A stretch of 64,000 nt of DNA from Ahaetulla prasina (GCF_028640845.1 NC_080541.1:34253935-34317934), one strand, 5' to 3'. Shown: positions 46,791 through 59,213, counted from the first letter of the stretch. Numbers and translations: made by a program. The notes: generated by a model not told the origin, from the letters alone.

Positions 46791-47260
46791 TCAAACAATC
46801 ATGTACTGATTGGCTCCAGTCTGATTGGAATCTTCTTTCAGATCATCAGTCCAATCAAATGGAGCCATTTGAATGAATTTGAAGCATCTCAGTTGGGACC
46901 AATACAATTTTCCAAATTCACTTTTACATATTTGATCCAAGTTGTTGATTCAGCTGTCCAAAGCTTCAAAGGAGCCCTTCACTTTGATGATGGCTCATGC
47001 AGAACAATCGGTCAAAGCTGCTTCACAAAGCAGAAACAAGTTTCCTTGCATCGAAATGTGAGCAAAAATTTCCCTGAGATATCCAAGCTTCTCTTGCAGG
47101 GGTGTAAGTAGAGATATCTGACTGACTGGTTCCAAGGTAAACCTCTCAGATAATGAGAGCGATGTCACTGAACCCTCCTCCTAGGCTGCAGCACTGAAGG
47201 TAGGCTTAAAAAAGGGAAGGGAAGGTCACCTGATGACCAGTTTTTTCCCCTGGAAGCAAC
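46791..47260. other. Unique DNA, no gene called
   Basis: A 118-codon open frame from 46755 begins in the CTGT repeat and shows no domain. Confidence 0.4.
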
Positions 47261-47572
47261 AATTAAAGGGAATATTAGGACAGGGACGGTAGGCACACTG
47301 GTGCTCTTATGCATGCCCCTTACAGACCTCTCAGGAATGGGGTGATGTCAACAGTAGCCAGTCTAAGGTTACAATTTTGGGGGCTTTGGGATGAAACCAC
47401 AGAGTCATTCCAGGCATTGACCACTCTATTGCTGAAGTCATATTTTCTGCAATCGAGTTTGGTGCAGTTTGCCTTAAGTTTGTACCTATTGTGTGCTTGT
47501 GTATTGTTGTGGTTGAAGCTGAAGTAGTCATTGACAGGTAGGACATTGTAGCAGATGATTTTATGAGCTATG

Positions 47573-48118
47573 TGTTGTGTCTCGCCCGCCCTCCTCTCCT
47601 CAGCCGGCCCCTCCCTCCTCCTGCCGGGCCTGCTATCAGATTCAGAGTCTGATAATGAAGAGGAACGGCCTGGCATGCCTCCAGCCTCCAGCCCCCAACC
47701 CTGGCACCGTGCCCGGACAGAATGTCAGGAATGAACAAACAAACCTCACTCCTACAGCATGTGAGCACGAAGCCAGCCACGTGTTAGAATTGCTGGCAGC
47801 GGATCCGGAGGAAGGGAATTTACTGTGGATGGATCCCCACTTCCAGAGAATTGAGAGGCGACGTCAGCAGAAGGAAGGGAGGGGCAGGCCTGGATAAGTG
47901 CTGAGTCATGGAGCCACACCCCATGGCCTATATAAAGGATCTGCTTTTTGGCATTCCTTGAGTCAAGCAAAGTCTCATCTGGTTTGCTGAAGTCACACCT
48001 TGGATTCCTGCCTGCCTGAGAAATCTGAAAAGAATTTGGCAAAGCTGCAGAGGCTTCGTGGCCATACTTGATACAGACTTCCCAGACCCGGTCATCGGAG
48101 GGGGAGGGGGACACGACA
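47573..48118 (+). mobile_element. Solo LTR, 546 bp, 5-bp target duplication (Gypsy-like)
   Basis: Begins TGTTGTGTCTCG and ends GGACACGACA, an imperfect terminal inverted repeat with the TG...CA ends of LTRs. Perfect 5-bp duplication ctatg at 47568-47572 and 48119-48123. A TATA box lies at 47939, which sets the + orientation. There is no internal region, so it is the product of LTR-LTR recombination. The 5-bp duplication fits Gypsy-type or some retroviral integrases, and the exact family is not known to me. Confidence 0.9.
47939..47948 (+). promoter_or_regulatory. TATA box of solo LTR
   Basis: tatataaagg about 180 bp before the LTR end, in the usual place for an LTR U3 promoter. Confidence 0.65.
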
Positions 48119-48835
48119 CTATGCTTAGGTCATACTGAAGGCGGTGTAGTTCTAAATTTTCTAAGCCCAAAATTTCAAGTCTGGTGGCATAAGGTATTTT
48201 GTTGTGAGTGGAAGAGTGGAGGACTCTTCTTGTGAAATATTTCTGGACATGTTCAATTGTATTAATTTCCAATATGCAGTGTGGGTTCGAGACAAACAAG
48301 CTGTATTCAAGAATTGGTCTAGCAAATGTTTTGTATGCTCTGGTTAGTAGTGTGATATTACCGGAGAAGAAGCTACGCAAGATTAGGTTTACAACCCTTA
48401 ATGCCTTTTTGGCGATGTTGTTACAGTGGGCTTTGGCACTTAGATCATTTGATATGAGTACTCCAAGGTCCTTAACAGAGTGAGGGTCATCTACAAGGTC
48501 ATGTCCACCCAGTTTGTGTTTTGTGTTCTGATTCCTTTTGCCAATGTGTAAAACAGAGCATTTGTTGGTTGAGATTTGGAGTTGACAATTTTTTGACCAT
48601 TCCAACACAAAATCAAGGTCTTTTTGAAGGGTAGCAGCATTATTGGTGGTGTTAAATAGTTTTACATCATCGGCGAAGAGAACACAGTTACTTATAATAT
48701 GATCACAAAGGTCATTTATGTATAGTATGAAGAGTGTTGGACCTAAAACACTGCCTTGGGGGACACTGCTATTAACAGGTGCAGGATTTGATAGGGCGTT
48801 CCTTATCAGTCTGAGACTGTCACCAATTCAGACAT

Positions 48836-50354
48836 TCAGCTTCTCATCCTTTCCTTCTTCCATGAGAGAGCACAGCTGAGCACACAGGAAGTACTCATGC
48901 TCCTTTCCTTCAAAAGACTCTAGATACAGGTAAATTGCCTGGATTTTACAGTGCAAGTATGACCTGCCTTTTCCCACTTTTTCAGTTCTTTCACAAACTG
49001 AATGGAAGAGAAGAGTGAAAAGAGGAAGACAGTGGCCACAATCACCAGTAATGATCATTAGGGAAACCCCTGGAACCTTCTAAGGGTTGTTTCCAGGAGC
49101 TGCTGCTGTTGATGTGACAACTAATTTAGGAGCAATATCAGTTGAAGAGGAAGAGGCAGCAGCTTTTCCTTGCCTCTATTAAGCTATGTGGTCCCATGTG
49201 CTTGAAGTACCATATTCATGTCGAGAAAACTCTTTGCTGCCATTTAGTGGTCATCTGGATTTCTGCAAACCAGATAAGGTAGGTCCCTCCCCCTCCAAAC
49301 AAACAAACGCCTTGAAGGCATAGGCAAGGTTAGCAGATTCCTGGTATCTCTGTTCTCTGCATATTTATACTATATTTATGCATTTATTTATAGCACACAA
49401 TCCATGTTATCTACATTTCTGCAATGAAGGCTTCAACAATTGAAATATCCTAATGTAAACTTTCTTTTAAAGATTAATTTTAGTAGTGCATCTATCTCAG
49501 AGATATGGTTTTTGTTTTCGCTCTTTCTGAAACATCTGTTCTTTTGGGGGTATATTTTTTGCAACACTCATTAATTCATTAATTCACTCGTTCATTCACT
49601 CACTCACTTATGATGTTTTTGTGGATACTTTGGGTCAGAAAAGGAAAGACAATGGGAGATTCAATTCAATGCTGCCTCAATCAAGGCTATTTTGGTGAAT
49701 TTTGTTTCCCTACGTTTGACAGTAGTCCTTCTGGATTTAGGCCAAAATATACATCAGAGTGGCAACTTCCAGCTTGGGAACACATTCAACCTCAAGCTAT
49801 ATACATGTAGCTTTAGATTGTCTCAGAATTTTGGCAATAATTACCTGTTTGTTCCCCTTCAGCTGCTGAGAGAAAGCAGAGGGAGACAGAAAGAGAAAGA
49901 AAGGAAGGTCTATGAGACAGAATATCAGCATCTCCACCCACTTTTCACTGTCTCTAATAGCCATGGAGCCTCTGACAGATTGCCTCCAAGGAACTCAACA
50001 GAAAAATGTTTTACCATCCATAGTAGAAATAATTTGTGATCACACTTCTCTCTCACACACCCTTTTCCTATTTTCTTTAACGTTATATACTTAAAATATA
50101 CTCTAATGAATGCCCATCAAATGTTTTTATGTGTATTCCATTTCATAAATGGAAAAACTTTTATTTTTGCAAAGACAAAAAAAAATCAGGGGCAGGCGGT
50201 AAAGATGCCTAGAATGATGCCTCTGAGCAACTGAAACAATATTATTAACCAAACCACCATCTCAAACAGAGAACGAAGATGGTGAGGTGGTTTGGTTAAG
50301 GTAATATTTCTCAACCTCAGAAACTTTAGATTGTGTAGAATTAGACTTCTAGAA
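48836..50354. other. Unique DNA, no gene seen
   Basis: Contains a CATT/CACT-rich stretch near 49568-49610. Nothing else was recognised. Confidence 0.45.
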
Positions 50355-50488
50355 CAGGGGTGTCAAACTGGTGGCCTGCGGGCTGGATGTGTCATGCGCA
50401 GGCCACGCCCACCCTAGCTCCGCGAATGGGAAAAACATAGTGAAACATCTCGTGACGGCAATGTGATGCAATGAGTTTGACACCCATG
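50355..50488. mobile_element. hAT-type MITE, 134 bp
   Basis: Ends CAGGGGTGTCAAACTGG and GAGTTTGACACCCATG. Perfect 8-bp duplication ttctagaa at 50347-50354 and 50489-50496. A GC-rich centre (ggccacgcccaccctagctc) sits in AT-rich DNA. Confidence 0.9.
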
Positions 50489-50701
50489 TTCTAGAATTTG
50501 CTGGCTGGAAGAATTATGGGAATTGAAGTCCACACATCTTAAACTTTTTGCGAAACATTGGGTTAAGGTGATATATTATTAATGGGAGATGCAGGTTCAA
50601 CTCCACTCTCAGCTGTGAAAGTCAATGGATGACTTTGTATCACTCAACCTACTTCACAAGTTTGTTGCTGTGGGGATAATAGTGAAGGAGGGAATTTAAT
50701 G

Positions 50702-50794
50702 CAGGGGTCTCCAATCTTGACAACTTTAAGACTTGTGGACTTCAACTCCCAGAGTTCCTCAGCCAGCCAAGCCAGCCAAGGTTGGAGACCCCTG
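50702..50794. mobile_element. Palindromic hAT-type MITE, internally deleted, 93 bp
   Basis: CAGGGGTCTCCAATCTTGAC to GGTTGGAGACCCCTG, with flanks atttaatg and atctaatg (7 of 8). The left arm is full; the right arm keeps only its end. Confidence 0.82.
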
Positions 50795-53700
50795 ATCTAA
50801 TGTATATTATCTTTTGGAAGAATACTAACACAATAAATTCAGAAGTAAAATCTGGTTCTCATCTTGGCAATGGAAAAAAAGCAAATAGTAAATAATAATT
50901 TAAAGATTTTAAAAACAGAACAGATGTTTTTAAACAACAGATAGAAGAGGCTTGATTTGGGCATTTAACATTTTAACTGTGAACTATGACGATCAGAGCC
51001 AGTATTTTCTCAAGGTGATAACAACTGAATATTATGTTCATTTAAATTAAACTAGTTCCTTGGATAATAACAAAATAATTAAACGAGTCACCAAGGACAG
51101 GGAACCAATTTATTTGAATCATGTTCATAAAGTCTACAGCAAGAATCTACAACAAGAGCCTGAAGGTAAAACAATAATATTGTTAGGAAGGGAAAGACAT
51201 TTTGTTTTTAAAAACACCTTGATATTAAAAGGTCTCATAGTTTGAGAGTAATAGAAATACAGTAGCTCCTGATTTTTATATTTGTATCTGTTTTTATATT
51301 TTTATGTTTTTAAATCTTCTTAACCTCAAAAGTAAATCTTTCATTTTGGCTGTCTTTAAAATAAAACAAAAAGCTTGCAAAGACAAAGGGGGAAAAAAAA
51401 GAATCTAAAAGTGTTTTTTTTTTAAAGTCAAGATAGTGACCATGCAATCACATCCTTTTTTTACTTATGTTCTGATACACATTTTAAAAAATGGATACTA
51501 GGGATTAAGTTGCATAAAATGGTAAAAAAAACACCTTGATATAAGAGTACCAAAGATTCAATTGAATACATTTGGTTGCAAAAATTGTTTTGATTTACAA
51601 ATTAAATTTCCAGGCATCTCTCAATGCAGTCAAATATTTATGCAAAAAGACCATCTTCTGGTGGTCCGACAAACACAATGGTTGGCTTCCCACAATAGCG
51701 TCATTCATGTATACTCCTATTGCCAAAGGCACAAACCCTCCTTGCTGTTTTTGATGAACTCTTAGAATATTTCATTACAAGCCTTTTCTTCTCCTTTTCC
51801 AAGTCCATTGGAAGTACTATCTGCTTATATTTTCTGTAATGAAGAAAAAAGAAATAATTGCAGAGAAACTGCAAATAAAAAAAGATTGCAAAGAATATGG
51901 CAGCTGTTATGCAAATAATTTCTCATTTCTAAAGAGCATTTTTGAAGTAAAATAGTGTGCACAAAATAAAGATATGAATATGCAATGTATTCTTTCCTTA
52001 GCAATCCTAGTACAAAGCAAGGCTATCTTCTCTTTTCCTTATTGAATTGAGATTTAAATCAGAAGAAATCTGTTATGACTGATAGAGTCTTCCCTGATTT
52101 GGCACTTCCTAAATGGTTCACAACTCTTATAATTCTCAATCAATATATTGGGTGACAGTGGAGCCATAGAAATCTAAGGGATCATTCGCTTCATTAAATA
52201 TACAATCCCATTATTTTCTAGCTGGAGTTTTCTTCACTATGTTTTGGAAATCCTATTTGCCAAACAATATCCTTTAACTTAGCCAGAAGCCCTTTTATTT
52301 TGCAAGTAGAGGACTCCTGGTTCAACTCCAGAATAAGTTTCATCAAGAAATGATGGAAAATATTTGGGCATGAGAACTGTTTTCAGAATGGGAAAGAAAA
52401 ATCTAGGGAGACATATAGATTTAGATGGAATCAAATTATTTCCTACTTTCCAATTGTGGCCAAATCAGTTTTTGATATTTCCTTTAAAAGGGATACTAAA
52501 CAGAATTGGATACAGTGGAGTCCTCTTGAGATGTGGTTCCCTTGTAGTTGAATTATATAGAATTTGGCTTTCTGGACCAATTATTTCATCCATACTGTTT
52601 ATGTCCTAGATGATGCTAAAGAAAATATTACTTGAAATGGAAAGAGGATTTATTACTGAACTGCCCTCATCCCTGCCTTCTATTTGCTCTTTTCCGCCAT
52701 CCCCAGCATAAATTTGGCAACACTGATTGTATAAATGTCCAACTACCTGGCTGTCCCATAAATGCCAACTAAGAAGGATCCTATGGTCTCACATCAGTGG
52801 CTGTGTCAGCTGCCACCGTATGCTTGCTTGTGCCTTGCTACCTTGCAGTGACAGTCTGCACCGAATGCTGGGGAGGTGATTGGGAGGGGGAATGCTTGGG
52901 AGGAAATGAATGTAACTTCTGTATCTCCCCAAGACACTGCCTCAAGGTCATCAGGCTGGGAAAAGAAGGCAGCGGCCTACCAACCTATGCTTGAACTGAC
53001 TGTTCTGAAAACATTTTGCTTGAGCCTGATTGGTCATGGGGGTGGGGGATCGGGGGAGAGCAATGGGAATCAGTTAAGGGGGCGAAAAGTTGAACTTATA
53101 GATTTTGGTGCACAATTCTCCGTTCTGGCTACGCCTTACTGCAATGCACTTGACTTCTAATAAAACTATACCTTTCTCAGGAAATGGAGCCAAGGATCAT
53201 TTCTATATAGAGGTTTAACTGGTGGCAGGTCTGACAGGCTGACTGAACAACAATGAAGCATCTGCTCCAGCTATTAAGAAGGAATCATTCCTGCTTCAGT
53301 TCACTATCTGGACTCTTTCACCATTTGAATTTGTTCCTTCATGTTGCCTAATGATAGAGGTGGAATATCTTTGAGGCTTTCTGCTTCTAGGCCAGAATTT
53401 GATATGTGAATTAGGATGGAGCACACCTTTGAAGACTGTTTTGATTTGATGTAAACTGATGTAAACCATGATTTGGCAGTAGAGTACTTAAGAGATTCTC
53501 CACTCCTATGCCTTCTAAACAGTGGGGTGAAATGACTACATTGCTTTGTTGCATTAAATACACTTCTGAACATATAGAGAGTTTACCATTTAATCCTGAG
53601 CTACATATATTCTCTTCAATTGGAACAGAGCTTATTTCCATCTATGAAATGTCCAAGGAAGGATGTATCAATATAGCTTCAGTAAAAAAAGTGGCCTGAA

Positions 53701-54327
53701 GCATGAATCTATCAAGTGGATTCCACATGTCTTGTTCATCTTTAAGATGAATGGTTTATAATTTAAATCATTTGAGATTATCAATTATTTCATAGACCAT
53801 GTTTAAAGATCTAGCTTAGAAAAATGGATGTATCTACCATATATAAGGTTATTCAACAGACTTCTTGCAGACTGTGACAGGGAGATGACATGAAAGAAAG
53901 AAAGTTAACACACATTGGGTTAATATTCTATCACTGTGACACAATTAGCAAAGGATCTTCTGAATGGAATGATATTTATTTCCTGCAACTCTAGAGCAGT
54001 GTTTCTCAACTTCAGTAACTCTAAAATTTGTTGACTCCAACTCCCAGTTAAGTTCATACATCTTAGAGTTTTCTAGGTTGAGAAACAATGCTTTAGGCAG
54101 CAGGAATAACTCACATCAGAGAACACTGTCCAGATATTTTTCTCTCATCACTTAAAACAATCCAACCAAGTGAAGTTATTGGATCCAATCTGGGTCGGTC
54201 ACTAGGACCAGAGGTTTAGTCTTCTGAGCTTTCAGACTCATGCTGGAGTCCATCTCCATGGAACTTTTCTCTCACCAGAATATGAGAGAAAAGTTTCCTC
54301 GAGTCCAAAAGCTCAGAAGATATAAGC
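50795..54327. other. Long unique AT-rich stretch, no gene seen
   Basis: About 3.5 kb without clear repeats. About 53996-54095 (gtttctcaacttcagtaact ... ggttgagaaacaatg) is a weak remnant of the palindromic MITE. No supported exon. Confidence 0.45.
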
Positions 54328-54605
54328 CAAAGGTGGTATTCAGCAGATTCTGACCAGTTCTGGACAAACGGTAGCGGAAATTTTGAGTGTTTGGAAAACC
54401 GGTAAACACCACCCCCATCTATTCTCTGCTTTCCAAGTCCCAGCTGATCAGGAGGAAATGGGGATTTTACAGTAATCTTCTCCTGGATTGGGGAGGGAAT
54501 GGAGATTTTACAGTATCTTTCCCCTGCCACACCCACCAAGCCATGCCACGCCCACCAATTCACGCCCACAGAACTGGTAGTAAAAAATGTTGAATCCCAC
54601 CACTG
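54328..54605. mobile_element. hAT-type ACCGGTTCT-family MITE, 278 bp
   Basis: CAAAGGTGGTATTCAGCAG to TTGAATCCCACCACTG, with flanks atataagc and atataaac (7 of 8). Same orientation as 29485. The left end has lost one base of the usual CAGNGG. Confidence 0.85.
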
Positions 54606-54613
54606 ATATAAAC

Positions 54614-56058
54614 CTCTTTTCCCAGTGACTGACCCAGATTGGATCCTGCAACATTATCTTGGGACATGTATATTTGCCTCCATTTGCAAGTGAAGTTACC
54701 CCTGTACTTACACACCATGGCTAGAGCTAATACAAACAATGAATAAAAGACAGGCAGTGTGGAGTGGTCTCTGATCTGTAATTTTATTCTTTCTATTGAA
54801 AGTCTCAGAAAAGGAATTAAATGATGGTCCTCATTATCCCAAGCACATATTTGCCCCAAAGATTATTCTTGTCTGCACACGTCACCTTTTGACTTTAGCT
54901 GTCATTCTCAGATGCCTGACAACCTTATTCCCCCACCCACTCCCACCCCCAGACAAACACATCATCCTATGGTGTGCTTTCCAGCATGCTAAATAGTCCT
55001 GCTGACCAAACATTCTTAAATTGTTTGAGAAGCTCAGACAGTTTCAACATCCTGCTATACCAGAGAAACCCACTTTCAAAATGTTTACATTCTTAGGAAT
55101 GTCCATATTCAGTACTGTCTGCATGAGACTCTGCTTCTTTACCCTTAAAGAGCTTTAAGAGGTTGTTTTGGCTAAATAAAGATTATCTTCCTTGTTGCTA
55201 TTTTCATGGTGAGCAAAGAAACAAATTTAAAACAGTGCTGAGGGAACTTTTTCTGTAGTAAGTTGTGACACTGAACTGATCATAGCTCATCTCAGATGGA
55301 GAGGAGAGCTCAAGGATATCCAAGGGTTCTTGGATCATACTTGCTAATGCGATAATAAATTGGTTAATCTTTCAGATGTCACAGTAACTGTTACAGTACA
55401 GTTTATAGCCAAATATTTTCAGTTCGATTAACCTGAATAGGATTCAAGCAGCTTCACTAAGTGCAGGATTGAAACCCTTCTAGTTTCATTTTGCAAACTT
55501 GATAGTTGCTTTCTTTTTCTTCCAAATGCACTTATCTATGGAAGATAATCAACCAGTCTCTATGTCTTTTATGCAGCTAGATTTAATTTAGAACCAGCCA
55601 AATTCTTTCACCACAGATGTATTTTTGAATATTAAAATATTTCTTTAAATGCCATTAATGTAAACCGTTGCCGGGCAGGCTTCGTGTTTTATAGACTGAA
55701 TCGCATAAAAGGTCATTAAAGTTACAGGCTGTGCTTTACTTCCACATGTCACACAAAAGGTGTCTTAGGGCTAATTTAATCACACGTGAAATTGGTAAAC
55801 ACAGGGCAAGATGGTGGCTGCCTGCGAGGATCAGAAAGCTTTAAATTCTTCTGTAGTGATGGCAACTGCCTCCTCTGCCTTAGCAACATTCTGACCTGGA
55901 AGGCTGAATCAGAGAAAATGGGCCAAGGAACCAAACAGGAAGTCAAGTCAGCTCAATAATAAATCAGATAATGGTCCGATATCATTAACACATGGACTCT
56001 TCTTGAAGTTCACATAGAATTTTCTTCCTTACTTTTCAGTGTCACTGGAAAAAGCTTA
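54614..56058. other. Unique DNA, possible conserved non-coding element
   Basis: About 55640-55820 is repeat-free, with words such as gcattaatg and gctaatttaatcacacgtg, and looks like candidate regulatory DNA. This is an impression, not a demonstration. No coding exon was seen. Confidence 0.35.
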
Positions 56059-56417
56059 AATGTAAAGGTAAAGGTTCCCCTCGCATATACGTGCTAGTCA
56101 TTGCCGACTCTAGGGGGCAGTGCCCATCTCCGTTTCAAAGCTGAAGAGCCAGCGCTGTCCGAAGACGTCTCCATGGTCATGTGGCAGGCATGACTCAACG
56201 CCAAAGGCACACGGAACGCTGTTACCTTTCCACCAAGGTGGTCCCTATTTTTTCTACTTGCATTTTTACGTGCTTTCGAAACTGCTAGGTTGGCAGAAGC
56301 TGGGACAAGTAACGGGAACTCACCCTGTTACACAGCAGCACTAGGGATTTGAACCGCTGAGCTGAACCTTTCGATCGACAAGCTCAACGTCCTAGCCCCT
56401 GAGCCACTGCGTCCCCA
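56059..56417 (-). mobile_element. Sauria-type SINE (tRNA head, BovB-like tail)
   Basis: On the minus strand: tRNA-like head gggacgcagtggctcagggg, B-box-like GCGGTTCAAATCCC, a body with gtcccagcttctgcca, and a 3' end running through ccctagagtcggcaatgact to aacctttacctttac, similar to BovB LINE 3' ends. Imperfect flanking duplication tggaaaaagctta / tggaaagagctta. Confidence 0.85.
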
Positions 56418-56526
56418 TGGAAAGAGCTTAGCAACCTCAGAATTGCTCCTTGTCTGCTGCAGTTGTTATTTACAAAATCAGTCTAGCATAAGTTTCCTCT
56501 AATTGGCTATCCATAAGTCCCAATGA

Positions 56527-56889
56527 TACAAGGGATGTGGTGGCTCAGTGGCTAAGATACTGAGCTTGTCGATCGAAAGGTCAGCAGTTCAGCGGTTCAA
56601 ATCCCTAGTGCCGCGTAACGGGGTGAACTCCTGTTACTTGTCCCAGCTTCTGTCAACCTAGCAGTTCGAAAGCATGTAAAAAATGCAAGTAGAAAAATAG
56701 GGACCACCTTTGGTAGGAAGGTAACAGGGTTCTGTGCGCCTATGGCATTTAGTCATGCCAGCCATATGACCACAGAGACGTCTTCCGACAGTGCTGGCTC
56801 TTCGGCTTTGAAACGTAGATGAGCACTGCCCCCTAGAGTCGGGAACAACTAGCACATATGTGCGAGGAGAACCTTTACCTTTACCTTAT
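56527..56889 (+). mobile_element. Sauria-type SINE, head-to-head with previous
   Basis: Head gggatgtggtggctcagtgg, B-box-like GCGGTTCAAATCCC, and tail gagtcgggaacaactagcac through aacctttacctttac. Perfect 10-bp flanking duplication gtcccaatga at 56517-56526 and 56890-56899. It differs from the neighbour by many substitutions, so the two are separate insertions. Confidence 0.88.
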
Positions 56890-56899
56890 GTCCCAATGA

Positions 56900-57266
56900 A
56901 AGAAGTTCTGGTTTTATCTGAATCAATTCATCTTTAAAATTATTTGCATTCTTATTTGTTGTTGGTTTTTTCTTGTTTTACTTTGCTATTTGGCATGTCC
57001 ACTATGCATGGTAAAATGCCCCTTCATGTTTGTCACATTTCTAACATTGATTAGAAGTAGCTTTGTAAATCTTAAGATAATTTATCTGGTGTCATATACC
57101 AGTGTAAATCATTTTATAAAAGTTCTCTTTTAACCCAATGTGAATTTCAATCCTTTTAGTCACATTGCCTCCACACTTTGAGAACTACCATGCTAAGGAT
57201 TGCTAGTAAGAACAGATTTACAAAGAATTCTACTCTATCATAAAACAATTTGCACTTGAGCAATAT
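56900..57266. other. Unique DNA, no gene seen
   Basis: Nothing recognised. Confidence 0.45.
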
Positions 57267-57274
57267 TTTCTGAT

Positions 57275-57568
57275 CAGTGGTGAGTTTCAAATTTTTTTAC
57301 TACCAGTTCTGTAGATGTGGCTTGGTGGGCGTGGCATGGCTTGGTGGGCGTGGCAGGGGAAGGATACTGTAAAATCTCCATTCCCTCCCCAATCCAGGGT
57401 AAAGTTACTGCAAAATCCCCATTTCCTCCAGATCAGCTGGGACTTGGGAGGCAGAAAATAGATGGGGGCGGGGCCAGTCAGAATTTTTACTACCAGTTCT
57501 CCGAACTACTCAAAATTTCTGCTACCGGTTCTCCAGAACTGGTCAGAACCTGCTGAAACCCACCTCTG
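57275..57568. mobile_element. hAT-type ACCGGTTCT-family MITE, 294 bp
   Basis: CAGTGGTGAGTTTCAA to TGAAACCCACCTCTG. Perfect 8-bp duplication tttctgat at 57267-57274 and 57569-57576. Same orientation as 23545, opposite to 29485. Confidence 0.9.
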
Positions 57569-57728
57569 TTTCTGATGTAGAATTTGCAGATTTGGTAAAC
57601 TATTATGGCATCCCAAAAAAGATACACTCAGGAAATCAAAATAAACTCAATCAGATTCAGCCATCGATTTTCCATATCTGGATCCAGATACTGCTTTCTA
57701 GCCAATGCAAGCAACTCTCTTCTGCTAC

Positions 57729-57968
57729 AATAGCAATAGCACTTGGACTTATATATTGCTTTACAGTGGTTTATAGCCCTCTCTAAGTGGTTTACAGAGT
57801 CAGCATATTACCTCCAACAATTTGGGTCCTCATTTTATCAACCGTGGAAGGATGGAAGGTTGAATCAGCCTTGAGCCTGGGGAGATTTGAACTGCCAAAT
57901 TGCAGGCAGCCAGCAGTCAGCAGAAGTGGCCTGCAGAACTGCACTCTAACCACTGCGCCACTGTGGGT
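57729..57968 (-). mobile_element. tRNA-derived SINE (CTATTGCTAT-tail family)
   Basis: Reverse complement of the family: it begins aatagcaatagcacttgga and ends taaccactgcgccactgtgg on the + strand. Nearly full length. Confidence 0.88.
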
Positions 57969-58139
57969 CATGTTGAGGGATAGGCTACTAGGGCAAAACT
58001 GGTTCTGAAATTGAATGGACATTGAATAGGTAATAACTTGCCTACTCCCACTTTTTTAATCATCTCATGACTAGACAATATCCAATATATACTTTTAAGT
58101 CCAGGATCTCCTGCTTGTTGCCAATTAGTATTGCCAATT

Positions 58140-58315
58140 AGTATTTTGTATTTGTAATTTTAAATGGGGTTTTATGGTTTATGTATTTTAATTTAGGGGC
58201 CAAATTTAATAAGTTTTTTAGCATTGTTTTTATTTGTACTGTATCCATGGATTGTTGATTTTATCTGGCTGTGCACTGCCCTGAGTCCTTCGGGAGAAGA
58301 GTGGTATAAAAATTA
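58140..58315 (+). mobile_element. L2-type LINE 3' tail
   Basis: gcactgccctgagtccttcg and ggtataaaaattaaataa, leading straight into an AAT repeat. The left boundary is approximate. A ttgccaattagta doublet lies just upstream. Confidence 0.78.

Positions 58316-58384
<69 letters not shown>
58316..58384. repeat. (AAT)n microsatellite, about 23 units
   Basis: Uninterrupted AAT array grown from the tail of the L2 fragment, where other L2 copies carry AAAT. Confidence 0.95.
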
Positions 58385-59213
58385 TTCATAGAATGATTCT
58401 AATAGTGGATTCATTTTCTGCTTGGCCCATCACTAGCTCACCACTTCCCGAGTGCTGAAAGTACTGCTATCTTTCCAGTCTCAGTCTATTGCAAATGCAT
58501 CTCAAAAGATGTTTTCTAGCTTTGACTCACAATTACTGTTTTCCGACCCAAGTTGTCTTAAGCCTTTTTGTGAACGTGGTTTCCAGTGCTTTGTCCCCTT
58601 CTAATAGTAGACCCAGCTGGCACATCTCCTTCCCTTTAGCAGCTAATTTTTAGATTGCTGTAGTTTCTGTTCATTGCTAGTTGCTAGTTCATTGCAAACT
58701 TGAGGTTGATCCAATGATGCATTGTGATCAAGCAAATTGATTTGGTGGCCTGAGAAATTTCAAGTTCATGTCTATCCTTGTTAATTAAAAAAAACCCACA
58801 GGAATCTGATTTGTGACAAACCAAAATCCACAGCCTGCTTCAGAAATCAAATTTACCATATCCTTGAAAGATTGCCTAGAAGAATCCACATCTCTAATAA
58901 ATGGCCTAGATGGTCATCCACTTGCTAGTTAAACATTTCTAGACAGACTTTGAATGATTGTTCTGCATGAGATCCCTCTTTTACTTGAGGACAACTGGCA
59001 TGTTTCCCAGTAGTAGTCTCCAGTCTACCCAATGCTAATTGTTCCTCATAAAATGACAAGACCCTTGTCATCTTTGTGCTCTCTTTTGGATTTGCTCCCT
59101 AATTTCAATATCCTTTATAAACTGTCATGCTCAAAACTAGAAGCAACATTCTAGGTACAGTCTGACCGAATTAGAATAGAGAGGATTTCTCCTGATATTT
59201 GACTCAATTAACC
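58385..59213. other. Unique DNA, no gene seen
   Basis: Nothing recognised with confidence. Confidence 0.45.

Larger units (their letters stand above)
47320..48830 (-). pseudogene. CR1-group reverse transcriptase, split by LTR insertion
   Basis: Reading 48830 downward: SVPQGSVLGPTLFILYINDL (motif B), then LFADDVKLF (catalytic motif C, FADD form), QISTNKCSVLHIGK, VKDLGVLISNDL, ARPILEYSLFVSNPH and YATRLEILGLENLELHRLQY. The frame stops at the LTR at 48118. Its continuation (HKIICYNVLPVNDYFSF, VVNAWNDSVV) lies on the other side, below 47573. The catalytic motif-A part is absent. The FADD and LGL..LE.RR words are typical of CR1/L3-type enzymes. It cannot be functional. Confidence 0.9.
47261..48835 (-). 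mobile_element. CR1-group LINE interrupted by a solo LTR
   Basis: Minus-strand LINE fragment, about 1.03 kb once the 546-bp LTR is set aside. It covers the reverse transcriptase from motif B to the C-terminus plus a short 3' region. That 3' region (ggacggtaggcacactggtg on the + strand) also appears in the tail copy at 61236, so both are one family. It is 5'-truncated near 48835. Confidence 0.88.

Noticed and set aside
56527..56620. tRNA gene-like head with A and B boxes
   Set aside because: Part of a Sauria-type SINE. The same heads in the other SINEs also lack a full cloverleaf and mature tRNA length.
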